Part shown: positions 1-8,284 of the stretch, in pieces
Layout: every line of letters begins with the position of its first letter
Numbering within the stretch: the stretch's first letter is position 1
Assembly: GCA_026785745.1 (NCBI GenBank)
Contig: JAJAZO010000062.1
Location: 1 to 13,873, forward strand
Direction of reading: 5' to 3'
DNA from: Chitinophagaceae bacterium
GTDB lineage: Bacteria; Bacteroidota; Bacteroidia; Chitinophagales; Chitinophagaceae
DNA length: 13,873 nt
Notes under the pieces: model-generated
The model's database searches: none
The model's input: the letters and a program-made list of their open reading frames with translations, nothing else
Told to the model about the DNA's origin: nothing
Position numbers and translations under genes: made by a program

Positions 1-618
1 CTGTAGTGATGCTTTGTCGGATTTTATTTCTTCTTTCACACAAATTTCTTCCAGGTGATGAACAGTATCGCTGGTAGTGATGCGTTTGAAATCGAAAATC
101 TGGCAGCGGCTGAGAATAGTAGGAAGTATTTTATGTTTTTCTGTGGTGGCTAAAATGAAAATGGCATAAGGCGGCGGCTCTTCCAGAGTTTTCAAAAAAG
201 CATTGAAGGCCGAAGAGCTTAACATATGTACCTCATCTATTACATACACTTTGTACCGGCCTGTTTGCGGAACAAAGCGAACCTGTGTTACTAATTCTCG
301 TATATCATCTACTGAATTATTGGAAGCACCATCCAGTTCAAAATAATTCATGGAAGCTCCGTCATTAAAGGAAGTGCAGCTCTGGCATTTGTCGCAGGCT
401 TCGCCGTCTTTTGTTTGATTTTCGCAGTTGATGGTTTTGGCTAAAATTCTTGCACAGGTAGTTTTGCCAACTCCTCTTGGGCCGCAAAAAAGAAAAGCAT
501 GTGCCAGTTGCTGGTGCTTTATTGCATTTTTAAGTGTAGTTGTTATATGCGACTGCCCAAGGACGGTGTCGAAAGTTTGTGGTCTGTATTTACGGGCCGA
601 AACAATGAATTTTTCCAT
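1..618 (-). CDS. dnaX: DNA polymerase III subunit gamma/tau, N-terminal 206 residues (partial)
   Basis: This is the ATPase subunit of the clamp loader, which opens the beta sliding clamp and places it on primed DNA. The reading frame starts at ATG 618 and stays open to base 1, so the C-terminal part lies outside the window. Visible in order: the family N-terminus ARKYRPQTF (residues 8-16), Walker A GPRGVGKTT (46-54), a zinc-module cluster with Cys65, Cys75, Cys78 and Cys81, Walker B VIDEVHMLS (126-134), the LEEPPP segment (145-150), sensor 1 LATTE (156-160) and the SRC arginine-finger motif (170-172). All expected ATPase and zinc residues are present. The GNAT-like gene on the same strand ends 64 bases upstream, so the two may share a transcript. 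DnaX assignment is secure; whether a shorter gamma form is made cannot be judged from this fragment. Confidence 0.96.
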   Translation of the reverse strand, partial: MEKFIVSARKYRPQTFDTVLGQSHITTTLKNAIKHQQLAHAFLFCGPRGVGKTTCARILAKTINCENQTKDGEACDKCQSCTSFNDGASMNYFELDGASNNSVDDIRELVTQVRFVPQTGRYKVYVIDEVHMLSSSAFNAFLKTLEEPPPYAIFILATTEKHKILPTILSRCQIFDFKRITTSDTVHHLEEICVKEEIKSDKASLQ

Positions 619-682
619 ACTGCCTGCAATTTAAGAAACCCGTCATTGCTTCCTGAAAAAGGATTGTTCTTGTGAATAAGTT

Positions 683-1849
683 TTAATGCAGAACCGGATG
701 CGGTTTATATTCTTTTGTCCTGTCAAATAAATACCGGTAGGTGGTCAGTGTTCTGGTGCGGAAAGTGTCGGCAATATTTTCCACTATATTCATCATTTTG
801 GGGTTGAATTCACCAATCCATTGCATTTCATATACATCATATTTTTTCATGGGTTGAATTACCATCTTAATCTCATTGATAATGTAAGCATCCACACCCA
901 TGCCCTGAAATTCCGGAACGACACCAAATACCAGCCCTGTAAAACGCCGGTTTTCCCTGGTTTTTTTGATCCAGAGAAACTTTAGTTTATGCCACAGGTC
1001 AAATTTGCCTTTCAGATGTTTGAACCACTGGTTCAGGTCGGGGAGGTTGACAAAAATGGCAATCGGATCATTGTTGTGATAAGCGAACATGATCAATTTT
1101 TCCTCCATCACCGGTTTCATCTTTTTAAACATTATAAGCACCTGGTCCTTTTTCAATTCCTTTAATCCGCCATGCCCTGCCCATGCTTTATTATAAACAA
1201 TAACAAAGTCGTTTGCAAACTTCTCCAGGTTGTTTTTATCAATAATGCTCGATGAAAAGGCCGGATTTTGTGTTAACTGTGCATGCCTGTCCAATATTTT
1301 CTGGCTCATTTCTTTGTGGGGGTCAAGACCAAAACAGACCTGGTTGTAATAGTTTTTGAAACCATAGTTTTCAAACAAGCCCTGATAATAGGGGCTGTTA
1401 TAATTCAAACAATAGGGCGGGGGTTGAAATCCTTCTACAAGCAATCCCCACCACCGGTCCCTTTCACCAAGGTTGATAGGGCCGTCCATGGCTTCCATAC
1501 CTTTTTGCTTCAACCAGTGTTTGGCTACATCAAAAAGCATATCCGCAGCGGTTTGGTCATTGATGCAATCAAAAAACCCAATACCACCAACCGGCAAATC
1601 ATCACCTTTATTCTTATATTTTTTATTGTTAAAGGCGGCAATGCGGCCAATCAGTTTTCCGTTATTGTCTTTTAATATCCACCTTATTGCTTCACCAAAG
1701 CGGAAGGCTTTATTTTTTTTTGGGTCAAAAACTTCATGAATGTCTTTTTCCAGTGGGTGGATATAATTGGGGTTGTCTATATTCAGCTCCACATTTACCC
1801 GGATAAAATTGTTGGCAAGCTGCGGGGTGGTGACTTCTGTTAATTGCAT
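683..1849 (-). CDS. GNAT-like N-acetyltransferase-fold protein, substrate unknown
   Basis: A 388-residue soluble protein with no signal peptide or membrane segment. I recognise it as a type often found in Bacteroidetes but cannot assign a substrate. Residues 310-321 (VVPEFQGMGVDA) resemble the acetyl-CoA pyrophosphate-binding motif of GNAT enzymes (Q/R-x-x-G-x-G/A), although Asp320 stands where Gly or Ala is usual. A very distinctive stretch, DGPINLGERDRWWGLL (122-137), and the NYNSPYYQGLFENYGF region (149-164) look like two lobes of a duplicated GNAT fold, the N-terminal lobe being degenerate. ATG 1849 is preceded by a good Bacteroidetes-type promoter only a few bases upstream. dnaX follows on the same strand after 64 bases. 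The acyltransferase role is inferred from one motif, so function stays open. Confidence 0.85.
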   Translation of the reverse strand: MQLTEVTTPQLANNFIRVNVELNIDNPNYIHPLEKDIHEVFDPKKNKAFRFGEAIRWILKDNNGKLIGRIAAFNNKKYKNKGDDLPVGGIGFFDCINDQTAADMLFDVAKHWLKQKGMEAMDGPINLGERDRWWGLLVEGFQPPPYCLNYNSPYYQGLFENYGFKNYYNQVCFGLDPHKEMSQKILDRHAQLTQNPAFSSSIIDKNNLEKFANDFVIVYNKAWAGHGGLKELKKDQVLIMFKKMKPVMEEKLIMFAYHNNDPIAIFVNLPDLNQWFKHLKGKFDLWHKLKFLWIKKTRENRRFTGLVFGVVPEFQGMGVDAYIINEIKMVIQPMKKYDVYEMQWIGEFNPKMMNIVENIADTFRTRTLTTYRYLFDRTKEYKPHPVLH

Positions 1850-1859
1850 AATAGTGAAG

Positions 1860-1890
1860 CAAAAGTAAGGATAGTAGAAAAAAGCCCAAT
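1860..1890 (-). promoter_or_regulatory. Putative Bacteroidetes-type promoter for the GNAT-like gene (and possibly dnaX)
   Basis: Read on the minus strand, ATTG (1887-1890) is followed after 19 bases by TACTTTTG (1860-1867). This fits the Bacteroidetes primary sigma consensus TTTG / TAnnTTTG with one mismatch in the upstream element. The predicted transcript start falls about 5 bases before ATG 1849, giving a nearly leaderless mRNA. Confidence 0.5.
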
Positions 1891-2014
1891 ATTAATACAG
1901 TAAGCTAAAAATGGGTACACTTTCCTGCGGGAGCCGGCACCAACAATAGCTTATTCCCGGATTAAACTGGTTCTTAACAGGCTTTTCCACAAGCTGAAAA
2001 TCTTTGATTTTCAA

Positions 2015-2046
2015 ATTGGCAAATTACCTTCACCCCCTTACCTTTG
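2015..2046 (+). promoter_or_regulatory. Putative promoter of the atpD-atpC unit
   Basis: ATTG (2015-2018) and TACCTTTG (2039-2046) are separated by 20 bases, matching the Bacteroidetes TTTG / TAnnTTTG promoter with one mismatch in the upstream element. Transcription would start near 2051-2053, leaving a leader of roughly 110 bases before atpD. The rest of the 1850-2163 gap holds the minus-strand promoter at 1860-1890, no recognisable gene, and the inverted repeat listed separately. Confidence 0.5.
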
Positions 2047-2061
2047 CCGCCTGAAAACAAT

Positions 2062-2142
2062 GCTGGTTGCTGGTCACTTATTATTAGTGAAATACGGGAT
2101 AAAAAAAGTGACTTTACAACATAAGAGCCAGCTACCAGTAAC
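2062..2142. repeat. Inverted repeat with tandem 7-nt units in the atpD leader
   Basis: CTGGTTGCTGGTCACTTAT (2063-2081) can pair with ATAAGAGCCAGCTACCAG (2121-2138): 16 pairs, two mismatches and one bulge across a 39-base loop. The left arm is a tandem pair of 7-nt units, GCTGGTT and GCTGGTC. A competing perfect 7-bp stem, GTCACTT (2073-2079) with AAGTGAC (2106-2112), uses part of the same left arm. If the promoter at 2015-2046 is right, the whole structure is in the transcribed leader of atpD. Confidence 0.6.
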
Positions 2143-2145
2143 TAA

Positions 2146-3660
<1,515 letters not shown>

Positions 3661-3678
3661 GAGAAGAGAGGAAGACAC

Positions 3679-3760
3679 TTAGTATTTAGTATAGAGACTT
3701 CTATAATTTACCAAAGAAAAGCTATCAGGTAAGCTCGGTTGTCTGAATACTTAATACTGA
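3679..3760. repeat. Inverted repeat of heptad units upstream of the four-helix-bundle gene
   Basis: TTAGTATTTAGTAT (3679-3692, two tandem TTAGTAT units) pairs with ATACTTAATACTGA (3747-3760) at 12 of 14 positions across a 54-base loop. The same left arm also pairs perfectly with a third copy beyond the gene at 4160-4173. GAGACTTCTAT (3694-3704) pairs perfectly with ATAGAAGTCTC (4141-4151), which overlaps the stop codon of the gene. The gene is thus enclosed by complementary arms. Confidence 0.7.
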
Positions 3761-3778
3761 AAATCTAAATACCACTAT

Positions 3779-4144
3779 ATGGGGATGCACAATTATAGGG
3801 AACTAAAAATTTGGCAACGTTCGATGGATTTTGTGGTTAAGGTTTATGAAATAAGTGCAAATTTTCCAAAGGAAGAAAGATATGGATTAACGTCGCAGCT
3901 TAGAAGCTGTGCAGTTTCAGTTCCAAGTAATATTTCAGAAGGAGCTGGAAGAGGAACAAACAAACAGTTTAAGCGGTTTCTTGAATTTTCAATGGGATCT
4001 ATTAATGAAGCCCAAACACAAATCGAATTAGCACATAGGATTAAACATATTCAACAGGAAGTGTACAATATATTGATAGACGAGGCGCTACAGATATATA
4101 AAATGATTTTGTCTTTTTACAATTCCCTGAAGGATGAAATATAG
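3779..4144 (+). CDS. Four-helix-bundle protein of the S23 / 23S rRNA intervening-sequence (IVP) family
   Basis: A 121-residue all-helical protein. Family signatures: the N-terminal YRELKIWQRSMDFVVKVY (6-23), FPKEERYGLTSQLR (29-42), VSVPSNISEGAGRG (46-59) and FLEFSMGSINEAQTQIELA (67-85). This family was first described as ORFs inside 23S rRNA intervening sequences and also includes the Avd accessory protein of diversity-generating retroelements. The cellular role of stand-alone members is not established, and no reverse transcriptase or variable repeat is present here. ATG 3779 is taken as the start; the ATG two codons later at 3785 is equally possible. It lies in the sense direction between atpD and atpC, inside complementary AT-rich arms, so it looks like cargo of a small inserted element that depends on atp transcription. 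Confidence 0.92.
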   Translation: MGMHNYRELKIWQRSMDFVVKVYEISANFPKEERYGLTSQLRSCAVSVPSNISEGAGRGTNKQFKRFLEFSMGSINEAQTQIELAHRIKHIQQEVYNILIDEALQIYKMILSFYNSLKDEI

Positions 4145-4190
4145 AAGTCTCAGGTCTAAATACTAAATACTAAAAAGAAGTTCTGAATAC
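4141..4190. repeat. Downstream inverted-repeat arm of the four-helix-bundle element
   Basis: ATAGAAGTCTC (4141-4151) and ATACTAAATACTAA (4160-4173) are exact reverse complements of 3694-3704 and 3679-3692. The 9-base direct repeat TCTGAATAC occurs at 3742-3750 and 4182-4190, immediately before atpC, and TCTAAATAC occurs at 3764-3772 and 4155-4163. These could be remnants of element ends or a target duplication. Confidence 0.65.
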
Positions 4191-4191
4191 C

Positions 4192-4449
4192 ATGAATCTT
4201 GAAATATTAACACCAGAAAGAAAACTTTACAGCGGCGAAGTGTACGGTGTGCAAATGCCGGGTATCAGTGGCTCATTTGAAGTGCTGGAGAAACATGCTC
4301 CACTGGTAAGTGCATTAAAAGCTGGTCGGCTAAAGGTGCTGAAAGACAAGCAAAATCATTTTGCTTATTTCGATATACAAAGCGGATTTGTGGAAGTACT
4401 TAATAACAAAGTAACGGTGCTGGTAGAAGGCGCAGTACCTGTCGAATAA
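4192..4449 (+). CDS. atpC: F1F0 ATP synthase subunit epsilon, short form
   Basis: Central-stalk subunit coupling rotation of gamma to the proton-driven ring. The 85-residue product matches the N-terminal beta-sandwich domain only: LEILTPERKLYSGEV (3-17), the MPGISGSFEVLEKHAPLVSAL stretch (22-42) and the LNNKVTVLVEGAV strand (70-82). The two-helix C-terminal domain of about 50 residues, which inhibits ATP hydrolysis in the 130-140-residue proteins, is absent. From memory, short epsilon subunits are usual in Bacteroidetes, so this is probably not a truncation. It is separated from atpD by the four-helix-bundle element and is followed by an intrinsic terminator. Confidence 0.93.
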   Translation: MNLEILTPERKLYSGEVYGVQMPGISGSFEVLEKHAPLVSALKAGRLKVLKDKQNHFAYFDIQSGFVEVLNNKVTVLVEGAVPVE

Positions 4450-4503
4450 GAAATTAGAATACTGGAGAACCATCATATTCCCAGTAGTATGAAAAACAAT
4501 TTG

Positions 4504-4547
4504 AACCCTTTTGTTTTACGGTTGTACCGGAACAAAAAGGTTTTTTT
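4504..4547 (+). terminator. Rho-independent terminator after atpC
   Basis: AACCCTTTTGTT (4504-4515) pairs with AACAAAAAGGTT (4531-4542) with a single C-A mismatch. An inner CGG/CCG pairing extends the hairpin, and a run of seven T follows at 4541-4547. It ends the atp unit and touches the last codon of the convergent ThuA-like gene. Confidence 0.85.
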
Positions 4548-5274
4548 ATTTCAGACCTGTCACATACTTTATTCCTCCCAGCAAATGCTGTAGGAACAAC
4601 GGCTCAGTATATGATTCATCTGTATGGCCAAGTGCCGTATAAAAAGAACGGCCACCATCATATTCATGATACCAGGCCATCGGGTGATTAGCTCCATTTT
4701 TACCACCTTCATAACTTGTTTCATCAATGGTCATTATCACTTTTATTCTGGGGTTAATGTTTTTAAAATTATACCACTCATCCATTCTCTCCTAGGTGGC
4801 GGGCAAGTGCATAACAGATAAATTGGTTTTATCAGTAATGATCAGTTTTGCCTTTTGTGGTTTAGGGTGATTCAAAAAATTGGCTCCCACTAATTTTACA
4901 AACCAGGGCCAGTCGTATTCTGTATCAGTAGCAGCATGAATACCCATAAACCCTTTCCCGGAACGGATAAAATTTTCAAATGCTTTTTGTTGCTCCTCAT
5001 TCAGCACATCTCCGGTAGTACTTAGAAAAATAACAGCCGCATATTTCTTTAAATTCTTTTTAGTAAAATAACTGGCATCTTCGGTCGTATCAATGGTGAA
5101 TTTATTTTTTTCAGCCAGCAGCCGGATTGCTTCTTTTCCCTTTGTAATAGAGGCATGCCGGTAACCAGCCGTTTTTGAAAACATCAGTAACCTGACTTTC
5201 TTTTTTGACGTTGAATAAGAGAGACAAAGAAAGGCAAGTGCTAATACGCTGAGTAAAGTGTAACTTTTCTTCAT
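4546..5274 (-). pseudogene. ThuA-like secreted protein interrupted by one in-frame TAG
   Basis: The frame from ATG 5274 encodes an apparent Sec signal peptide (residues 1 to about 21, MKKSYTLLSVLALAFLCLSY) and a ThuA-type, glutamine-amidotransferase-like domain. Key stretches are FSKTAGYRHASI (32-43), the GFMGIHAATDTEYDWPWF region (108-125) and HPKPQKA (136-142). Codon 161 (4792-4794) is TAG, directly after HLPAT. The same frame then continues with ERMDEWYNF through ANHPMAWYHEYDGGRSFYTALGHT to a normal TTA-complement stop at 4546. In relatives I recall, HLPAT is followed by Trp, so a single TGG to TAG change explains the break. Everything else is in frame and well conserved, so the lesion is recent, a sequencing error, or suppressed. 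ThuA-domain proteins are linked to sugar (for example trehalose) utilisation, but the role here is unknown. It lies 25 bases after the DUF4197 gene. Confidence 0.85.
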
Positions 5275-5299
5275 GTTATTGAATAGCAGTTTACCAAAG

Positions 5300-6013
5300 C
5301 TACATTCTTCTTTTTTTCAATTCCTGTTCTGCGTAGCTAAACACTTTCTTCATCATATCCGTTTTTCTTAATTCATACTTTGATCGTATCTGCTCTTCTT
5401 CATTAGCCACCATAACGAACATTAAATCTACCACCCTGGCAGAAATAAAATCAGTAAGATTTTTTTCTAATGGTTTATTGATAAAAGGAATACTGTTGTA
5501 AACGTTGGTAATGCCGCTCCATTCTTTATCTGCACCTTCCGTTTTAATAGTACTGTCCACAATTGGCCGGAAGGCTGTCATTAATCCCGGCTTCATTGAT
5601 TGTTTGAAATAATCGGTGGCAGCATAAGGATTATCAGTTACCAGGATTTTAGCAGCATCTTTTATAGACATATTTTTTAAAGCATCAATAAACAGGGGCT
5701 TTGCAACAGTAACAGCGGACGACATAGCCTTGGTAAATTTTCCTGTTACCTGGTTAATGGTTTTATCAAAGCCCAGGTCACGGAGTATTTTTTCAATTTT
5801 TTCTGCTTCACCGGGAAAGGCAAATCGTACAAGAGGGTTGCCATTGGGGTCGGCAAATGCATTGAAGGCTTTAAATAACCCCTGCGTTAATCCGTCTTTC
5901 AGACCCAATGCCATTTCCAGCTCAGAAGGAATAATACCTAATTTTTTCAAGGTGCTACAGCCAGAAAGTAACAGCAACAAGGGTATTGTAAAAATGAGTA
6001 AAAGGCGTTTCAT
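5300..6013 (-). CDS. DUF4197 domain-containing lipoprotein
   Basis: A 237-residue protein with a lipoprotein signal peptide: basic MKR, a hydrophobic stretch (4-16) and lipobox LSGC with Cys19 as the acylated residue. Ser and Thr follow the Cys and no acidic surface-export signature is visible, so a periplasm-facing membrane location is likely. The mature part matches the DUF4197 pattern as I remember it: LGLKDGLTQGLFKAF (36-50), an FPGEAEKI segment, NMSIKDAAKIL (114-124), ATDYFKQ (132-138), and a C-terminal helical region ending in KKVFSYAEQELKKRRM. The family's function is unknown. It follows yqgE by 43 bases and precedes the ThuA-like gene by 25 bases, all on the minus strand, so the three are probably cotranscribed. 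Confidence 0.88.
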   Translation of the reverse strand: MKRLLLIFTIPLLLLLSGCSTLKKLGIIPSELEMALGLKDGLTQGLFKAFNAFADPNGNPLVRFAFPGEAEKIEKILRDLGFDKTINQVTGKFTKAMSSAVTVAKPLFIDALKNMSIKDAAKILVTDNPYAATDYFKQSMKPGLMTAFRPIVDSTIKTEGADKEWSGITNVYNSIPFINKPLEKNLTDFISARVVDLMFVMVANEEEQIRSKYELRKTDMMKKVFSYAEQELKKRRM

Positions 6014-6056
6014 TGTCTTTTTCTTTTAAAAGTAAAGGAGGAGGCGATTTGTTGTT

Positions 6057-6608
6057 CTAATTTAACTGTGGGTCAATCGGAAAGTTCGCCATCATTTCAT
6101 AGTCACCTCCAAGATGTTTGAGAGATTCTTTCCATACCTCATTATAATTGTTGTGAAAGATTAGTTTGCGGGTAGGTTTTACTGTCAACCATGTTTTTTC
6201 AGACATCTCTTCTTTCAGTTGCCCCTCACTCCATCCGGAATAGCCAATAAAGAAACGGATTTTATCCGTGTTTATATTTTCATTTTTTATCAGGTTCACA
6301 ACTGCATCAAAATCGCCACCCCAATACACTCCTTTTATTACTTCCTGTCCACCGGGAATTTCCGCCGGATATTGATGAAGGAAATGAATAGAGTCAATTT
6401 GTACCGGCCCGCCATAATAAACGGGAAGTTTATGTCCTTCCAGTTCAGGAATCAGTTCGTCCAAAGTATTTTCATACTGTCGGTTCAGCACAAATCCAAA
6501 ACTGCCTTCGTCTTTATGTTCACATAAAAAGACGACAGTTCTGAGAAAGTTGGGGTCTTTCAGAAAGGGGTCAGCTATTAATAATATGCCGGATGCTGGT
6601 TCAATCAT
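6057..6608 (-). CDS. yqgE: YqgE/AlgH family protein (UPF0301)
   Basis: A 183-residue cytoplasmic protein matching the YqgE/AlgH family (about 185 residues). Recognised blocks: the N-terminal SGILLIADPFLKDPNFLRTVVFLCEH region (6-31), GFVLNRQ (38-44), YYGGPVQ (64-70), GVYWGGDF (93-100) and the family hallmark GYSGWSEGQL (122-131). The biochemical role is not established. The AlgH name comes from a link to alginate regulation in Pseudomonas that should not be transferred here. ATG 6608 gives the expected N-terminus. It is first of three same-strand genes (yqgE, DUF4197, ThuA-like) and is divergent from the histidine kinase gene across 225 bases. Confidence 0.93.
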   Translation of the reverse strand: MIEPASGILLIADPFLKDPNFLRTVVFLCEHKDEGSFGFVLNRQYENTLDELIPELEGHKLPVYYGGPVQIDSIHFLHQYPAEIPGGQEVIKGVYWGGDFDAVVNLIKNENINTDKIRFFIGYSGWSEGQLKEEMSEKTWLTVKPTRKLIFHNNYNEVWKESLKHLGGDYEMMANFPIDPQLN

Positions 6609-6665
6609 ACTTCAATTTAAGGGTAAAAATCTTTTTTCAAAATTTTGGTTGAAAAAATAATCGGT

Positions 6666-6673
6666 CAAATGTA
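6666..6673 (-). promoter_or_regulatory. Possible -7 element for the yqgE unit
   Basis: On the minus strand TACATTTG matches TAnnTTTG exactly, about 57 bases before ATG 6608. No TTTG or TTG lies at the expected distance upstream, so only half of the promoter is supported. Confidence 0.3.
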
Positions 6674-6779
6674 AATAACGGTTGTCTGATTAGGGAGGTT
6701 GAGAATTGTACTTATTCTAAAACGCCGTTAAAATGCCAGAAATACCGGGCTTCCGCTATATCTGCCGGGTACAGTAATG

Positions 6780-6787
6780 TATTTTTG
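6780..6787 (+). promoter_or_regulatory. Possible -7 element for the histidine kinase gene
   Basis: TATTTTTG matches TAnnTTTG exactly, 46 bases before the GTG start at 6834. The -33 region lacks a clear TTTG. Nothing else is recognisable in the divergent 6609-6833 spacer. Confidence 0.3.
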
Positions 6788-6833
6788 CGTACTTGACAGG
6801 GTTTTTTATCTTACACAGCAATAACAACAATCA

Positions 6834-8171
6834 GTGAAAAGAACTTTTACAATTATTACGGTATTAATAAGCCTGTCGCTGATAGGTATTATTGCAATTC
6901 AGATTTCCTGGATAAAGAACATGGTCTTGCTTCGGAAAGAACAGATTAAATATAGTGTGCAGGAAAGCACAAAATCTGTAGGAAATGACCTGGTTCAGCA
7001 CAAAGGGAGTGTTGCTTCAGGAGGCAATAAAAAAGGATTTTTAGCAGATGATTTCTATTTAGATATGTTTAAACCACAAACCATCGGACAGCGGTTTGAT
7101 GTGGAAGAAATCAGGAAAAAATTAGAGAAGGCCTTTTTGGCGAACGGGTTAAAGGATATTGAGTTTGAGTTTGGAGTTGGTTCATTTAACAATAATGGAG
7201 ATAATGTTTTCGAAAAATTCTCTGCCAATTTCAATACAGCGATAGAAGATACGGCGAATAACTTTTTTTCAAATGTTGGGTTGGAAGCTCTTAGCGGTAC
7301 AGCAGGAGAAAACCTGAGTGTGAAAGAAATATTATTTGTAGTAGTTCCTAATATTAAGGGATTAGTAATAAAATCTCTTCGTGGGAGGATTATTACATCA
7401 ATAGGTTTTACTATTGTCATCCTATTGGCATTTTATCTTACAGTCAGAACAATGCTCCGGCAAAAGAACCTGAGTAAGATTAAAAATGATTTCATTAACA
7501 ACATGACCCATGAATTTAAAACACCCATTGCTACTATTTCGCTGGCCGTAGATGCTATGCGGAATGAAAAAGTAATAAGCGACAGGGAAAAGCTGGGCTA
7601 CTTTAGCGGTATTATAAAGGAAGAAAATCAACGAATGAGCCGGCAGGTGGAAACAATATTAAAAGCTTCTCAATTAGAAAAGCAAGAGGTTGACCTGAAC
7701 CTGCAACCAGTGCATGTGCATGAGGTGATACAGGATGTTGTAGATAATTTCATGTTGCAATTAGAGGATAAGCAGGGAAAGGTGGAATTGCAATTAAATG
7801 CTCAGAATGATTTAGTCAATGCCGATGAAGTTCATTTTTCAAATCTTGTCAATAACCTGGTGGACAATGCTGTGAAATATGCAAAAGACAATACGCCGCC
7901 GGTTATTAAATTGACAACACAATCAAACGGAAAGCATTTTATCATGAAAATTGAAGATAATGGCATTGGTATGAACCGGGATACAGTAAAGCGGATCTTT
8001 GAAAGATTCTACCGGGCACATACGGGTAACGTACATAATGTAAAGGGCTTTGGCCTTGGATTAAGTTATGTGAAGACAATGGTAGAAGCACATGACGGCG
8101 ACATTAAAGCAGAAAGCACCTTGGGTAAGGGAAGTACGTTCACGGTAGACTTTCCGTTGAAGAAAGGATGA
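6834..8171 (+). CDS. Membrane sensor histidine kinase
   Basis: A 445-residue two-component sensor kinase. TM1 covers about residues 5-24 and TM2 about 185-203, bounding a periplasmic sensor region of roughly 160 residues that I do not recognise. The HisKA domain has the H-box NNMTHEFKTPIA with phospho-acceptor His226. The ATPase domain has the N-box NLVNNLVDNAVKYA (337-350), G1 EDNGIGM (374-380), F-box IFERFYRA (388-395) and G2 GFGLGL (405-410), all intact. The start is GTG 6834, because the next ATG (codon 30) would delete TM1. It resembles the RprX type common in Bacteroidetes, but no response regulator lies beside it: the downstream gene is convergent queA and the upstream gene is divergent yqgE. 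Its partner must be elsewhere, and the signal sensed is unknown. Confidence 0.93.
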   Translation: MKRTFTIITVLISLSLIGIIAIQISWIKNMVLLRKEQIKYSVQESTKSVGNDLVQHKGSVASGGNKKGFLADDFYLDMFKPQTIGQRFDVEEIRKKLEKAFLANGLKDIEFEFGVGSFNNNGDNVFEKFSANFNTAIEDTANNFFSNVGLEALSGTAGENLSVKEILFVVVPNIKGLVIKSLRGRIITSIGFTIVILLAFYLTVRTMLRQKNLSKIKNDFINNMTHEFKTPIATISLAVDAMRNEKVISDREKLGYFSGIIKEENQRMSRQVETILKASQLEKQEVDLNLQPVHVHEVIQDVVDNFMLQLEDKQGKVELQLNAQNDLVNADEVHFSNLVNNLVDNAVKYAKDNTPPVIKLTTQSNGKHFIMKIEDNGIGMNRDTVKRIFERFYRAHTGNVHNVKGFGLGLSYVKTMVEAHDGDIKAESTLGKGSTFTVDFPLKKG

Positions 8172-8201
8172 GGATCTTGTTATTTAGTCGAACAAATCAT
8201 T

Positions 8202-8261
8202 AAGTATATAAAGTAAGAAGTATATAAAGTAACTGCCGTTATAGGATTACTTTATATACTT
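8202..8261. repeat. Tandem plus inverted 15-base repeat between convergent genes
   Basis: AAGTATATAAAGTAA occurs at 8202-8216 and again at 8218-8232 (16-base period). Its exact reverse complement TTACTTTATATACTT is at 8247-8261, giving a perfect 15-bp stem with a 14-base loop. It lies between the stops of the histidine kinase and queA. It could stop transcription from both sides, but the stem is AT-only apart from two G-C pairs and there is no clean T run. Confidence 0.7.
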
Positions 8262-8284
8262 TATTTACCCTGTTTTCACTTAAC

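Noticed and set aside
1283..1739. Plus-strand open frames opposite the GNAT-like gene
   Set aside because: They are antisense shadows of a gene with clear protein-level motifs on the minus strand.
3779..4144. Diversity-generating retroelement accessory gene (avd)
   Set aside because: The fold family is shared, but there is no reverse transcriptase, template repeat or variable repeat in the window.
4546..4785. 79-residue protein starting at ATG 4785 as a separate gene
   Set aside because: It is the in-frame continuation of the ThuA-like gene after the TAG, and the ATG is an internal Met.
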